From contig JBNKBG010000040.1 of the NCBI GenBank assembly GCA_050287105.1, forward strand, positions 1 to 22,427: 22,427 bases of DNA, read 5' to 3'. Under the pieces are notes generated by a model. That model saw nothing but the letters and a program-made list of their open reading frames with translations. It was not told the origin of the DNA and searched no databases. This DNA is from JAPHTQ01 sp050287105. Lineage in GTDB: Bacteria > Pseudomonadota > Gammaproteobacteria > Thiohalomonadales > Thiohalomonadaceae. A program made the position numbers and the translations under genes. The stretch's first letter is position 1. Every line of letters starts with the position of its first letter. Shown in pieces: positions 1 to 7,070 of this stretch.

Positions 1-900
1 AAAAATAAAACCGGTCTGCGCCACCACCCGCTGTCCGCTGCGGGAGAGCGCATAGTGAATAAACGCCTGCGCTACCCCGTTGTACGGACGCTCCGGCAGG
101 TAAAGGAAGAGCCGCCGCGCCAGGGCATAATCCTCGGTGGCCACGGTAAAGGCATCGGGCATAATCGCCGTACCACCGTCGCTGACCGCCAGCGACTTCG
201 ATTTGCGGATATAGGGTAGACCGACAAAGCCGATGCCGTTGCGGTCCTGCGCCACCGCATCGGAGAGGTTGGCGTTGGACTCAAAGCGCCTGGCTGTTCC
301 AGTCAGGGGATGCTGCTTGTCGAGAATCAGGTGTTTAAAGGTATCGTAGGTCCCCGACTTGTCGTCCCGGGCATAGACATGGATCGGCGCCGCAGCACCG
401 CCAACCTCTCGCCAGTCATGCACCTCACCGGAGAAGATACGCCGCAATTGCTCCTTGCTGAGTTCGGCGAGTGGATTCCCCGGATGGACGATCACCGCGA
501 TACCATCAAGGCCGACGACAAACTCACTGGCTGCCGAGTCCAACCGGCCACGATCCGCCAGCCTGACCACCTCTTTTCCCTTAATCGGCCGCGAGGCCAT
601 GCCCACATCCGCCTCGCCACGTTCCAGCGCGCTGAAGGCGGTGCTGGAACCATGGGCGTGGATCTCCACTCGTACCTTTTTGCCGGTCGGTGACACCGCG
701 ACGATGTGGCTCTCCTGTGGCGCATCGGGAATCTGTCGAATCTCACCATAGCCCGTAGCAGCAAGCCAGGATTTGATTAATTCAGGAGCAAGGGTGGCAC
801 CGATGGTGTTGGAACCATGGAGACGCAGAAGGATCTCTTCCGCATGGACAGGAACAGCACAGGCGCAGAGCAACAGCATGATAGAAAAGGCTTTGAGCAT
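1..900 (-). CDS. PstS-like periplasmic phosphate-binding protein (3' end outside window)
   Basis: The reading frame starts at the ATG complement 898-900 and stays open to the window edge, giving 300 residues without a stop. The Shine-Dalgarno gagga lies about 11 bases upstream. Residues 1-20 are a signal peptide ending in PVHA. Mature motifs are those of PstS-type proteins: LHGSNTIG near the mature N-terminus, HGSSTAF, GMASRPIK, and RDDKSGTYDTFK, which holds the usual phosphate-contacting Ser-Gly-Thr loop. It probably binds phosphate in the periplasm. The LHGSNTIG opening is also what I recall from longer proteins that carry a C-terminal OmpA domain after the binding domain, so the missing end could be OmpA-like; that cannot be seen here. 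A Pho box with a correctly spaced -10 lies upstream, supporting control by phosphate starvation. No pstCAB genes are in view. The family is clear; the exact subtype is not. Confidence 0.85.
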   Translation of the reverse strand, partial: MLKAFSIMLLLCACAVPVHAEEILLRLHGSNTIGATLAPELIKSWLAATGYGEIRQIPDAPQESHIVAVSPTGKKVRVEIHAHGSSTAFSALERGEADVGMASRPIKGKEVVRLADRGRLDSAASEFVVGLDGIAVIVHPGNPLAELSKEQLRRIFSGEVHDWREVGGAAAPIHVYARDDKSGTYDTFKHLILDKQHPLTGTARRFESNANLSDAVAQDRNGIGFVGLPYIRKSKSLAVSDGGTAIMPDAFTVATEDYALARRLFLYLPERPYNGVAQAFIHYALSRSGQRVVAQTGFIF

Positions 901-953
901 TTTTGTTTTTGTCCTCAGGTCGTAACGAATACTTTTGTCCTATGACCTCGCGC

Positions 954-959
954 ATATTA
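954..959 (-). promoter_or_regulatory. -10 element of the PhoB-dependent promoter
   Basis: The minus-strand hexamer TAATAT lies 10 bases downstream of the Pho box. It predicts a transcription start near 947 and a leader of about 46 bases before the start codon at 900. Confidence 0.65.
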
Positions 960-969
960 GGGATTCCTC

Positions 970-987
970 ATGTCTGATTTATGACAG
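970..987 (-). promoter_or_regulatory. Pho box (PhoB site) of the PstS-like gene
   Basis: Read on the minus strand the 18 bases are CTGTCATAAATCAGACAT. The first eleven positions match the PhoB direct-repeat consensus, and about 15 of 18 match the E. coli pstS-type box. The box ends 10 bases before a TAATAT -10 element, which is the spacing used by PhoB-activated promoters that lack a good -35. Confidence 0.8.
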
Positions 988-1001
988 GAGCGAATAATTC
1001 C

Positions 1002-1030
1002 TTGACTGGGATTGGAAGCCGGACCAGAAT
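1002..1030 (+). promoter_or_regulatory. Predicted promoter of the TetR-RND operon
   Basis: TTGACT (1002-1007) and CAGAAT (1025-1030) are separated by 17 bases. The predicted start, near 1037, falls inside the palindromic operator at 1033-1057, as expected for an autorepressed promoter. The -10 is only a 4/6 match. Confidence 0.5.
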
Positions 1031-1032
1031 TT

Positions 1033-1057
1033 AACCATTCGGTTAAACCAAATGGTT
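1033..1057 (+). promoter_or_regulatory. Palindromic operator, probably for the adjacent TetR repressor
   Basis: This is a 25-base near-perfect palindrome. The arms are AACCATTCGGTT (1033-1044) and AACCAAATGGTT (1046-1057) around a central A, with one mismatched pair. Each arm is itself close to a palindrome, so two dimers could bind, as some TetR proteins do. It sits between the promoter and the TetR start codon. Confidence 0.65.
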
Positions 1058-1063
1058 GAATGC

Positions 1064-1711
1064 ATGACCACGCCATCACCACAAACGGAAAGCACTACCG
1101 CCGACACTATCCTCGACGCGGTCACAGGCGTGTTCGCTGAAAAGGGTTACAATGGCGCCCGCGTTGATGAACTGGCCAGGGCGGCCGGGGTCAACAAGGC
1201 GACCCTCTACTATCAAATTGGCGACAAGGAGGCGCTATACCATGCTGTTCTGGAACGCGTATTCCGCCGCATTGCCGACCGCATCGAAAACGCCGTCGCC
1301 GCAACCAGTGAATGTGAAGAACAAATCCACCGCTTCATCACTAATTTCGCCAGCGCCATCGACGAAAGCCGTGATCTGGCACCTATCCTGTTACGCGAGA
1401 TCGTCTCTGGCGGACGTAATCTGCCCGATACAGCGCTACGCCAGATGGGACGAATCTTCAACGCGCTCACCGCAGCGCTTAACTGCGGCATCAAGAGCGG
1501 GCGTTTCCGCCAGGTCAATGTCTTCATGCTGCACATGATGATTGTCGGCAGTCTTAACCTCTACGCGGTCAACGAACCGATCCGCCGTCGTAGTATCGAG
1601 GGACGCCCGGAACTATTCATCCCGCAACACTTCATCAGTATCAGTCAGGCCGGCGAGGAGATCGTCGATCTCGTCCTGGCCGCCATTCGTACACAGCCAC
1701 AACTCCAATAA
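1064..1711 (+). CDS. TetR/AcrR-family transcriptional repressor
   Basis: The 215-residue protein has a typical TetR N-terminal helix-turn-helix (ILDAVTGVFAEKGYNG, then VDELARAAGVNKATLYYQIGDKEALY, about residues 18-60). A variable helical ligand-binding domain follows. I prefer the ATG at 1064: the in-frame ATG at 1052 lies inside the operator palindrome and would add only four residues. Neither start has a clear Shine-Dalgarno. The gene is the first of a four-gene plus-strand run and ends 12 bases before the RND transporter. It most likely represses itself and the transporter trio through the operator at 1033-1057. The inducing ligand is unknown; a hydrophobic substrate of the transporter would be the natural guess. 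Confidence 0.88.
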   Translation: MTTPSPQTESTTADTILDAVTGVFAEKGYNGARVDELARAAGVNKATLYYQIGDKEALYHAVLERVFRRIADRIENAVAATSECEEQIHRFITNFASAIDESRDLAPILLREIVSGGRNLPDTALRQMGRIFNALTAALNCGIKSGRFRQVNVFMLHMMIVGSLNLYAVNEPIRRRSIEGRPELFIPQHFISISQAGEEIVDLVLAAIRTQPQLQ

Positions 1712-1723
1712 GGGAATATAAGT

Positions 1724-4174
1724 ATGGGAACGCAGTTCAGACAGCGTATCGAAAATGCCTTTGCCGCCTTCGGCAGCCTGATCTTCCAGCACCGCTGGAA
1801 AACCATGCTACTGATCCTCCTGCTAGCCTTCGGGCTTGCCAGCCAGATGTCGAAACTGGTCATCGATACCTCAACCGAGGGTTTTCTTCACGAGAAAGAC
1901 CCGGCGTTGCTCGCCTATAACCAGTTCCGCGAACAGTTTGGTCGTGATGAGCTGGTATTACTGACTATCCAGGGCAAGGATGTTTTTGATCTGGTATTCC
2001 TTAAAAAGCTGAAACAACTGCACCGTGAACTGGCCGATAACACCCCCTATCTCGACGACATCACATCGCTGATCAATGCGCGAAATACGCGTGGCTCGAA
2101 AGGGGAACTGCTGGTTGAGGACCTGCTGGAATACTGGCCGCAGAACGACGACCAGTTGCAGGCCATAAAGCAACGGGCGATGGTCAATCCAACCTACCGC
2201 AATATGCTGCTCTCCGAGGATGGCACGATTACTACCGTGGTACTCAAAACCGATGCCTATGTTGCAGAACAGGGTATGGAGGACGCCCTCGCCGGTTTCG
2301 ATGCCGCGCCGGAAGCCGCCACCGAACTCAAACCACTGAGTCCTGCACAAAATGCAGAAGTGGTACAGAAGGTTAGTGCGATCGCCGCAAAATATCAGTC
2401 TGATGATTTCAAACTCTACGTGGCCGGCACCCCGGTAGTCACCGATTACCTGAAAAAATCGATGCAAGCCAACATGAAGAAGTTTATGGGAATGGCACTC
2501 CTCGCTATCGCCCTGATCCTGTTTCTTCTCTTCCGCCGCATCTCCGGTGTACTCCTGCCACTGCTCACGGTAATCCTGTCGCTACTCTCAACCTTTGGGC
2601 TAATGGGTGCGTTCGGTATTCCGATCAAGCTGCCAACACAAATATTACCTTCATTCCTGTTGGCGGTCGGTATCGGCGCTTCAGTACACCTGCTGGCCGT
2701 ATTCTTTCAGCGTCTTCAACTGCTTCACGAAGGCAAAGAAACCACTGAAAGTGACAGCCACAAGGAAGCCGCGATCAGTTATGCCCTCGGCCACTCGGGA
2801 CTGGCCATCGTCATGACCTCACTGACCACAGCTGCCGGCCTCGCCTCCTTCGCCGGAGCAAAAGTCGCCCCGATCAGTGATCTGGGTATCGTCGCCGCCA
2901 TCGGCGTACTTATTGCGCTCATCTACACCCTGGTCCTGACACCGGCATTGATGGCGATCCTGCCACTCAGGGCTAAAACCAGTAAAAGCTCTTCCAGCCG
3001 ATATCAACGCATGGACAGGCTGTTGTTGGGGATCGCCGATTTTGCTACGGAGCGTTCACGCCTGGTACTCACCGTCAGTGCAGCATTGCTAATCGTTGGC
3101 ATTCTCGGTGCGTCACAGGTGCGCTTCTCCCATTTCCCTTTCAAATGGTTGCCGGAAGATAACTCTTCGCGTGTTGCTACTGAGTTCGTTAACAACAACA
3201 TGCGGGGAGCCAGTTCGGTCGAGGTAGTGATCGATACCGGAGAAAAGAATGGTTTCTATGAACCCGCAAGGATGCAGGGACTGGCTCTGCTCAGTGATGA
3301 GATCGCCACCATTGATCGCGGTGATATCTATGTGGGCAAGACCCTCTCACTGGCTGACATTCTCAAGGAGATCAACAAGGCGCTGAATGAAAACCTTGAT
3401 GCCTTCTACGCCGTTCCAGACAATCGGCAACTCATCGCACAGGAGTTTCTGCTATTCGAAAATTCCGGTTCTGACGACCTCGAAGACTTCGTCGATTCGC
3501 AGTTCAGCAAGGCACGCTTTACCATCAAAATGCCCTGGGCGGATGCCATTCTCTACAAGGATTTCCTCGACGATATCAACAATCGCTTCCAGCGGGTAAT
3601 GGGGGACGGAGTAGAGATAACCATTACCGGCATAAATGCCCTGCTAAGCCGCACCATGTCCGCCACGATCTACTCCATGGCACAGAGCTATATCATTGCC
3701 GCGGTGGTCATCACCCTGATGATGATTCTGCTGATCGGTAACGTCCGCATCGGTCTGGTCAGCATGATCCCCAACCTGACCCCGATCATCCTGACACTCG
3801 GCCTGATGGGTTTGATGGATATGCCTCTGGATCTCTTCACCATGCTGATCGGTTCTATCGCTATTGGTCTGGCAGTAGATGACACCATTCACTTTATGCA
3901 CAACTATCGTCGGTACCATCATGAAACGAACGACGTGAAAGAGGCGGTGCGCAAGACCCTGCTGACCACCGGTCGCGCCATGTTTGTCACCACCGTGGTA
4001 CTAGCTACCGGGTTCTTCCTCTACATGGGTGCCGACATGAGCAATCTACGTAACTTCGGCTTGCTAACCGGTTTCACTATCATCATGGCTTTGCTGGCTG
4101 ACTTCTTCCTTGCCCCGGCACTGATGCAGGAACTGCACCGCAGCCACCTGATCGCCGACGACAGTGATTACTAA
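1724..4174 (+). CDS. RND-superfamily (MMPL/COG1033-type) inner-membrane transporter
   Basis: The 816-residue protein shows the duplicated RND plan. TM1 is near residues 27-45, followed by a large periplasmic loop, a five-helix block (about 250-415), TM7 near 443-465, a second large loop, and a second five-helix block (about 650-800). The second half has an acidic pair in GLAVDDTIHFM (D719, D720), a likely proton-relay site. The equivalent first-half stretch reads GIGASVHLL (about 316-324), with Ala where related proteins usually have an acidic residue. It resembles MmpL and hopanoid- or sterol-type RND proteins more than AcrB, and no membrane-fusion protein or TolC gene is nearby. Start: ATG 1724 with aaggga eight bases upstream. 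It likely moves a hydrophobic or lipid substrate from the inner membrane towards the LolA-like protein encoded next. Substrate and direction are inferred only. Confidence 0.87.
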   Translation: MGTQFRQRIENAFAAFGSLIFQHRWKTMLLILLLAFGLASQMSKLVIDTSTEGFLHEKDPALLAYNQFREQFGRDELVLLTIQGKDVFDLVFLKKLKQLHRELADNTPYLDDITSLINARNTRGSKGELLVEDLLEYWPQNDDQLQAIKQRAMVNPTYRNMLLSEDGTITTVVLKTDAYVAEQGMEDALAGFDAAPEAATELKPLSPAQNAEVVQKVSAIAAKYQSDDFKLYVAGTPVVTDYLKKSMQANMKKFMGMALLAIALILFLLFRRISGVLLPLLTVILSLLSTFGLMGAFGIPIKLPTQILPSFLLAVGIGASVHLLAVFFQRLQLLHEGKETTESDSHKEAAISYALGHSGLAIVMTSLTTAAGLASFAGAKVAPISDLGIVAAIGVLIALIYTLVLTPALMAILPLRAKTSKSSSSRYQRMDRLLLGIADFATERSRLVLTVSAALLIVGILGASQVRFSHFPFKWLPEDNSSRVATEFVNNNMRGASSVEVVIDTGEKNGFYEPARMQGLALLSDEIATIDRGDIYVGKTLSLADILKEINKALNENLDAFYAVPDNRQLIAQEFLLFENSGSDDLEDFVDSQFSKARFTIKMPWADAILYKDFLDDINNRFQRVMGDGVEITITGINALLSRTMSATIYSMAQSYIIAAVVITLMMILLIGNVRIGLVSMIPNLTPIILTLGLMGLMDMPLDLFTMLIGSIAIGLAVDDTIHFMHNYRRYHHETNDVKEAVRKTLLTTGRAMFVTTVVLATGFFLYMGADMSNLRNFGLLTGFTIIMALLADFFLAPALMQELHRSHLIADDSDY

Positions 4175-4185
4175 AAGCCTTTCAA

Positions 4186-4209
4186 CGCAAAGGCGCAAAG
4201 GACGCAAAG
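4186..4209 (+). repeat. Three tandem CGCAAAG repeats
   Basis: CGCAAAG occurs at 4186-4192, 4194-4200 and 4203-4209 in the gap between the RND and LolA-like genes. Similar short tracts recur between genes in many proteobacterial genomes. No function is evident. Confidence 0.6.
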
Positions 4210-4235
4210 TCTTCAACCTCATTTAGGAGTACGTA

Positions 4236-5033
4236 ATGAGAACGATGAAATATCTACTGGTAATAACGGTTGCACTGTTCAGCGCACAACCTGCGCTGGC
4301 GGCGATGAGTGCCCGTGAGATCATGCAGGCGGTGGACGATCGTGACGATGGCGACAACCGTACAGCCGACATGAAGATGGTACTGATCGACAAAAACGGT
4401 GATGAGCGGGTACGTTCCATCCATAGTTTCGACAAAGACAAAGGTGAAGACAAACAGCGCATCATGTTTTTCCTCTCCCCGGCAGATGTGAAGGACACCG
4501 GCTTTCTTACTTACGACTACGACGCCTACGACAAGGACGACGATCAGTGGCTCTACCTGCCAGCGCTGCGTAAAAGCAAGCGCATTGCCTCCAGCGACAA
4601 AAGCGGTAGCTTCATGGGCTCCGATTTCAATTACTCCGACATGACCCGACGTAATCTCGATGACTATGAGTTCAAGATACTCAAGGAGGATACCGTTCGT
4701 GACGCTCGTGTCTGGTTGATCGAATCCAAACCAAAAAGTCGCAAAGTGATCGAGGAGACCGGTTATAAAAAATCGGTATTGTTTGTGCGGCAGGACAATT
4801 TCGTGGTAATCCGTGCCGTGAACTGGGTTAACGAAGGTGACAACCTCAAATACCTGGATGTGGAAAAACTGGAGAAGATCGACGGCATCTGGACCATTTT
4901 ACAGATGAGCATGACCACCAAACGTGGCAAGTCCACCCTGCACAAGACCAACCTTTACTTCGATAACGTGAAGTACAACCAGAACCTCAGTGAAGAGATG
5001 TTCAGCATCCGCCGCCTGGAGAAAGGGTTGTAA
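4236..5033 (+). CDS. LolA-like periplasmic protein (outer-membrane lipoprotein-sorting family)
   Basis: The 265-residue protein has a signal peptide (residues 1-22, ending QPALA) and begins its mature part with MSAREIMQAVDDRDDGDNRTADMKMVLIDKNG. That opening, the strand-rich pattern with YDKDDDQWLYLPALRKSKRI, the SFMGSDFNYSDM segment and a C-terminal strand region fit the LolA-like family often annotated as outer membrane lipoprotein-sorting protein. These proteins form an open barrel that shelters an acyl chain or other hydrophobic ligand in the periplasm. Start: ATG 4236 with aggag six bases upstream. It follows the RND gene by 61 bases and precedes the outer-membrane gene by two bases, so it is probably the periplasmic carrier of the set. 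It is not the housekeeping LolA, whose usual neighbours are absent. Confidence 0.82.
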   Translation: MRTMKYLLVITVALFSAQPALAAMSAREIMQAVDDRDDGDNRTADMKMVLIDKNGDERVRSIHSFDKDKGEDKQRIMFFLSPADVKDTGFLTYDYDAYDKDDDQWLYLPALRKSKRIASSDKSGSFMGSDFNYSDMTRRNLDDYEFKILKEDTVRDARVWLIESKPKSRKVIEETGYKKSVLFVRQDNFVVIRAVNWVNEGDNLKYLDVEKLEKIDGIWTILQMSMTTKRGKSTLHKTNLYFDNVKYNQNLSEEMFSIRRLEKGL

Positions 5034-5035
5034 AC

Positions 5036-6427
5036 ATGGTGCACCGATTTACCCTGCCCATTCTACTGGCCTTTGCCCTGCCGCTGTATGCAGCGGAGCC
5101 TTCGCTGGACAACGTACTGGATGGATTTGATACTCCGGCAAGCGATAGTTCACTGGATGCTGTACTGGACGGTTTTAGCGATGAAAGTAGTGCAGCACCT
5201 GAAACCGCTGCCGCTGAAACTCGCCCCTGGAGCATCACTGGTGCCGTAACGTTGGGTGCGGCCTACAACTACGCCCATTCGGCTCCGACTACTGGAGCAA
5301 CCGACTATCGTGGTCTCTCCCGCCTGCGTGCCAAGCTCAATCTTGAACTGGACTATGATCTTCCTGCCAAATGGCGCGCACATCTTGCAGGCTATGGCTT
5401 TTACGACGCCGCCTATCAGATCAATGGTAGAAGCGACTACAGCGACGAGGTACTCAACGCGTACGAGAGCGAAACGGAGCTGGGCGAGGCATGGCTACAG
5501 GGCAAACTGGGGAGTCGCGTTGATCTCAAACTGGGACGGCAGATTGTGGTTTGGGGAAAGTCTGACAACATCCGCGTTACCGATGTCATCAATCCCATGG
5601 ACAACCGCGAACCGGGGATGGTGGATATTGAAGACCTGCGCCTGCCGCTGGGTATGGCACGGATTGATTACTATGTCGGTGACTGGGGCCTGACCGCTCT
5701 GGCGATCCCGGAGATCCGCTTCAACAAGAATCCCGCTTTCGGCTCCGACTTCTATCCCTACCCCACCGCTATGCCGCAGGAAATAATACCCGGCGACGGA
5801 GGCAGCAACAGTGAATATGCCTTTGCTGCCAACGGCATCTTCAGTGGCTGGGACCTTTCACTCTACTGGGCACAGCTGTTCGACGACACACCGCACCGCG
5901 TCATCGTGGCTGCAACACCGCAATTGCAACATAGCCGCCTGACCATGGTTGGCCTCGCTGCCAACGCCGCGGTGGATAACTGGCTACTCAAGCTGGAAGC
6001 AGCAAACTTTGACGGCCTGGAATACAGTTCATTGCCCGGAGAAAAACGACAGCGCCTCGATACCCTGCTGGGGATGGAGTACTCAGGCTTTAGCGACACG
6101 ACCCTTAGCCTGGAAGTCGTTAACCGTCACCTGATGGATTATGACCCGGTATTACTCGGTGATGGCGTTGTGGAGGATGAGTGGCAAACAGCGCTGCGCT
6201 ATCAGGGCGATTTCATGCACGCCAGGTTACATCTGCTGGCACTGCTGTCTGCCTTCGGTAGTGATCTGGCAGACGGTGGTTTTGGTCGTTACTCAGTTGC
6301 CTATGATATTGCCGATGCCTTCAGTGTCACTGGCGGAGTAGTCACCTACCAGAAAGGCGACAAGCTACCCTTCAACCGCCTCTCTGACAACGACCGTCTG
6401 TTTATCGATCTCAAATACAGCTTTTAA
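5036..6427 (+). CDS. DUF1302-like outer-membrane beta-barrel protein
   Basis: The 463-residue protein has a signal peptide (about 1-19, ending LPLYA) and an acidic linker holding two copies of LDxVLDGF (LDNVLDGFD and LDAVLDGFSDE, about residues 24-49). Alternating amphipathic strands follow to a terminal Phe (FIDLKYSF), the usual recognition signal for the Bam machinery. The stretch around GRQIVVWGKSDNIRVTDVIN and the LRLPLGMARIDYYVGDWGL segment are of the DUF1302 type often found beside MMPL-type RND and LolA-like genes. Start: ATG 5036, two bases after the preceding stop, with ggagaaaggg upstream. I infer that it is the outer-membrane component of the RND/LolA-like route. Whether it is a pore, a lipid acceptor or a receptor cannot be told from sequence. 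Confidence 0.8.
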   Translation: MVHRFTLPILLAFALPLYAAEPSLDNVLDGFDTPASDSSLDAVLDGFSDESSAAPETAAAETRPWSITGAVTLGAAYNYAHSAPTTGATDYRGLSRLRAKLNLELDYDLPAKWRAHLAGYGFYDAAYQINGRSDYSDEVLNAYESETELGEAWLQGKLGSRVDLKLGRQIVVWGKSDNIRVTDVINPMDNREPGMVDIEDLRLPLGMARIDYYVGDWGLTALAIPEIRFNKNPAFGSDFYPYPTAMPQEIIPGDGGSNSEYAFAANGIFSGWDLSLYWAQLFDDTPHRVIVAATPQLQHSRLTMVGLAANAAVDNWLLKLEAANFDGLEYSSLPGEKRQRLDTLLGMEYSGFSDTTLSLEVVNRHLMDYDPVLLGDGVVEDEWQTALRYQGDFMHARLHLLALLSAFGSDLADGGFGRYSVAYDIADAFSVTGGVVTYQKGDKLPFNRLSDNDRLFIDLKYSF

Positions 6428-6449
6428 AATGGCGTGAGCCGAAGAAACA

Positions 6450-6477
6450 AAAAAGGCCGAGATAACCCGGCCTTTTT
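6450..6477. terminator. Bidirectional Rho-independent terminator
   Basis: A perfect 10-base stem, AAAAAGGCCG (6450-6459) and CGGCCTTTTT (6468-6477), encloses an 8-base loop. With an A-tract on one side and a T-tract on the other, it can end both the plus-strand RND operon and the minus-strand CZB gene. Confidence 0.9.
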
Positions 6478-6491
6478 GCTTTGCAAGATAT

Positions 6492-6947
6492 CTAACCCTT
6501 GATGGCTGAAAAGAGTCGCACCAGGGCTAACTGTATCATGCCAGATTGAATACGCAGCTTGCGCATATTGATATCGGCACTCATCTGTTGCCCGTGCAAA
6601 AAGTCTTTAAGCACCTCGGCAGCATTAAGATGGAATTCCGCGTGGGTCTTGAGTAGATCCTCATAATCTACCGAACCACCTGCCACACTCTTTGCCGGAC
6701 CATGAATCCATTTGCCTAAAGTGCACTCACAATCTGAGGCGACGGTAGAGAGTTCAGGATACTCTACAATTTTACCGCTCAGAATGCCTTCGATTCGTTT
6801 GGTCCAGTCAATATGCGCATCCAATACTCCCTTCATGTCCAATCCATGAAAGTGCGCTTCGTCCTCGGCAAATTGCATCGGTTGCTCAAGCAACTCCGCC
6901 GTGGCGCCACCTCTGGTGACCTGTCTGAGCCAGTTTAAAATGCTCAT
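6492..6947 (-). CDS. Stand-alone CZB (chemoreceptor zinc-binding) domain protein
   Basis: The 151-residue protein is little more than a CZB domain. The expected zinc ligands are visible in order: H45 in DAHIDW, C75 in CECTLGKWIHG, and H102 and H106 in KTHAEFH. There is no transmembrane segment, HAMP or methyl-accepting domain, so it should be a soluble cytoplasmic sensor or adaptor. CZB domains elsewhere regulate chemoreceptors and diguanylate cyclases in response to zinc or oxidants. The final 35 residues form a helix-rich tail. The Shine-Dalgarno is very purine-rich (gggggagggg) just before the ATG. A terminator at 7040-7062 and a promoter at 6989-7016 separate it from the ATP-grasp gene. 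No chemotaxis or cyclase gene is adjacent; the nearest c-di-GMP-type gene is the EAL-HDOD protein about 6.5 kb away. Confidence 0.82.
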   Translation of the reverse strand: MSILNWLRQVTRGGATAELLEQPMQFAEDEAHFHGLDMKGVLDAHIDWTKRIEGILSGKIVEYPELSTVASDCECTLGKWIHGPAKSVAGGSVDYEDLLKTHAEFHLNAAEVLKDFLHGQQMSADINMRKLRIQSGMIQLALVRLFSAIKG

Positions 6948-6988
6948 AACCCCTCCCCCGAATTGTTGTTCTTATTTCCCGGCGGAAC

Positions 6989-7016
6989 AGTATGAAATTT
7001 AGGCGCTCTCTGTCAA
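6989..7016 (-). promoter_or_regulatory. Predicted promoter of the CZB gene
   Basis: On the minus strand, a perfect -35 TTGACA (complement of 7011-7016) is followed after 16 bases by CATACT (complement of 6989-6994). The predicted start is near 6982, about 35 bases before the CZB start codon. Confidence 0.55.
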
Positions 7017-7039
7017 GTTCACACACAAACAGCGCGGAA

Positions 7040-7062
7040 TAAAAACCCTTAAAGCAAAGGGT
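7040..7062 (-). terminator. Rho-independent terminator after the ATP-grasp gene
   Basis: On the minus strand, ACCCTT, a six-base loop, AAGGGT and then TTTT. It lies nine bases past the ATP-grasp stop codon. The stem is short (6 bp), so it may be leaky. Confidence 0.6.
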
Positions 7063-7070
7063 GAAAGGCA

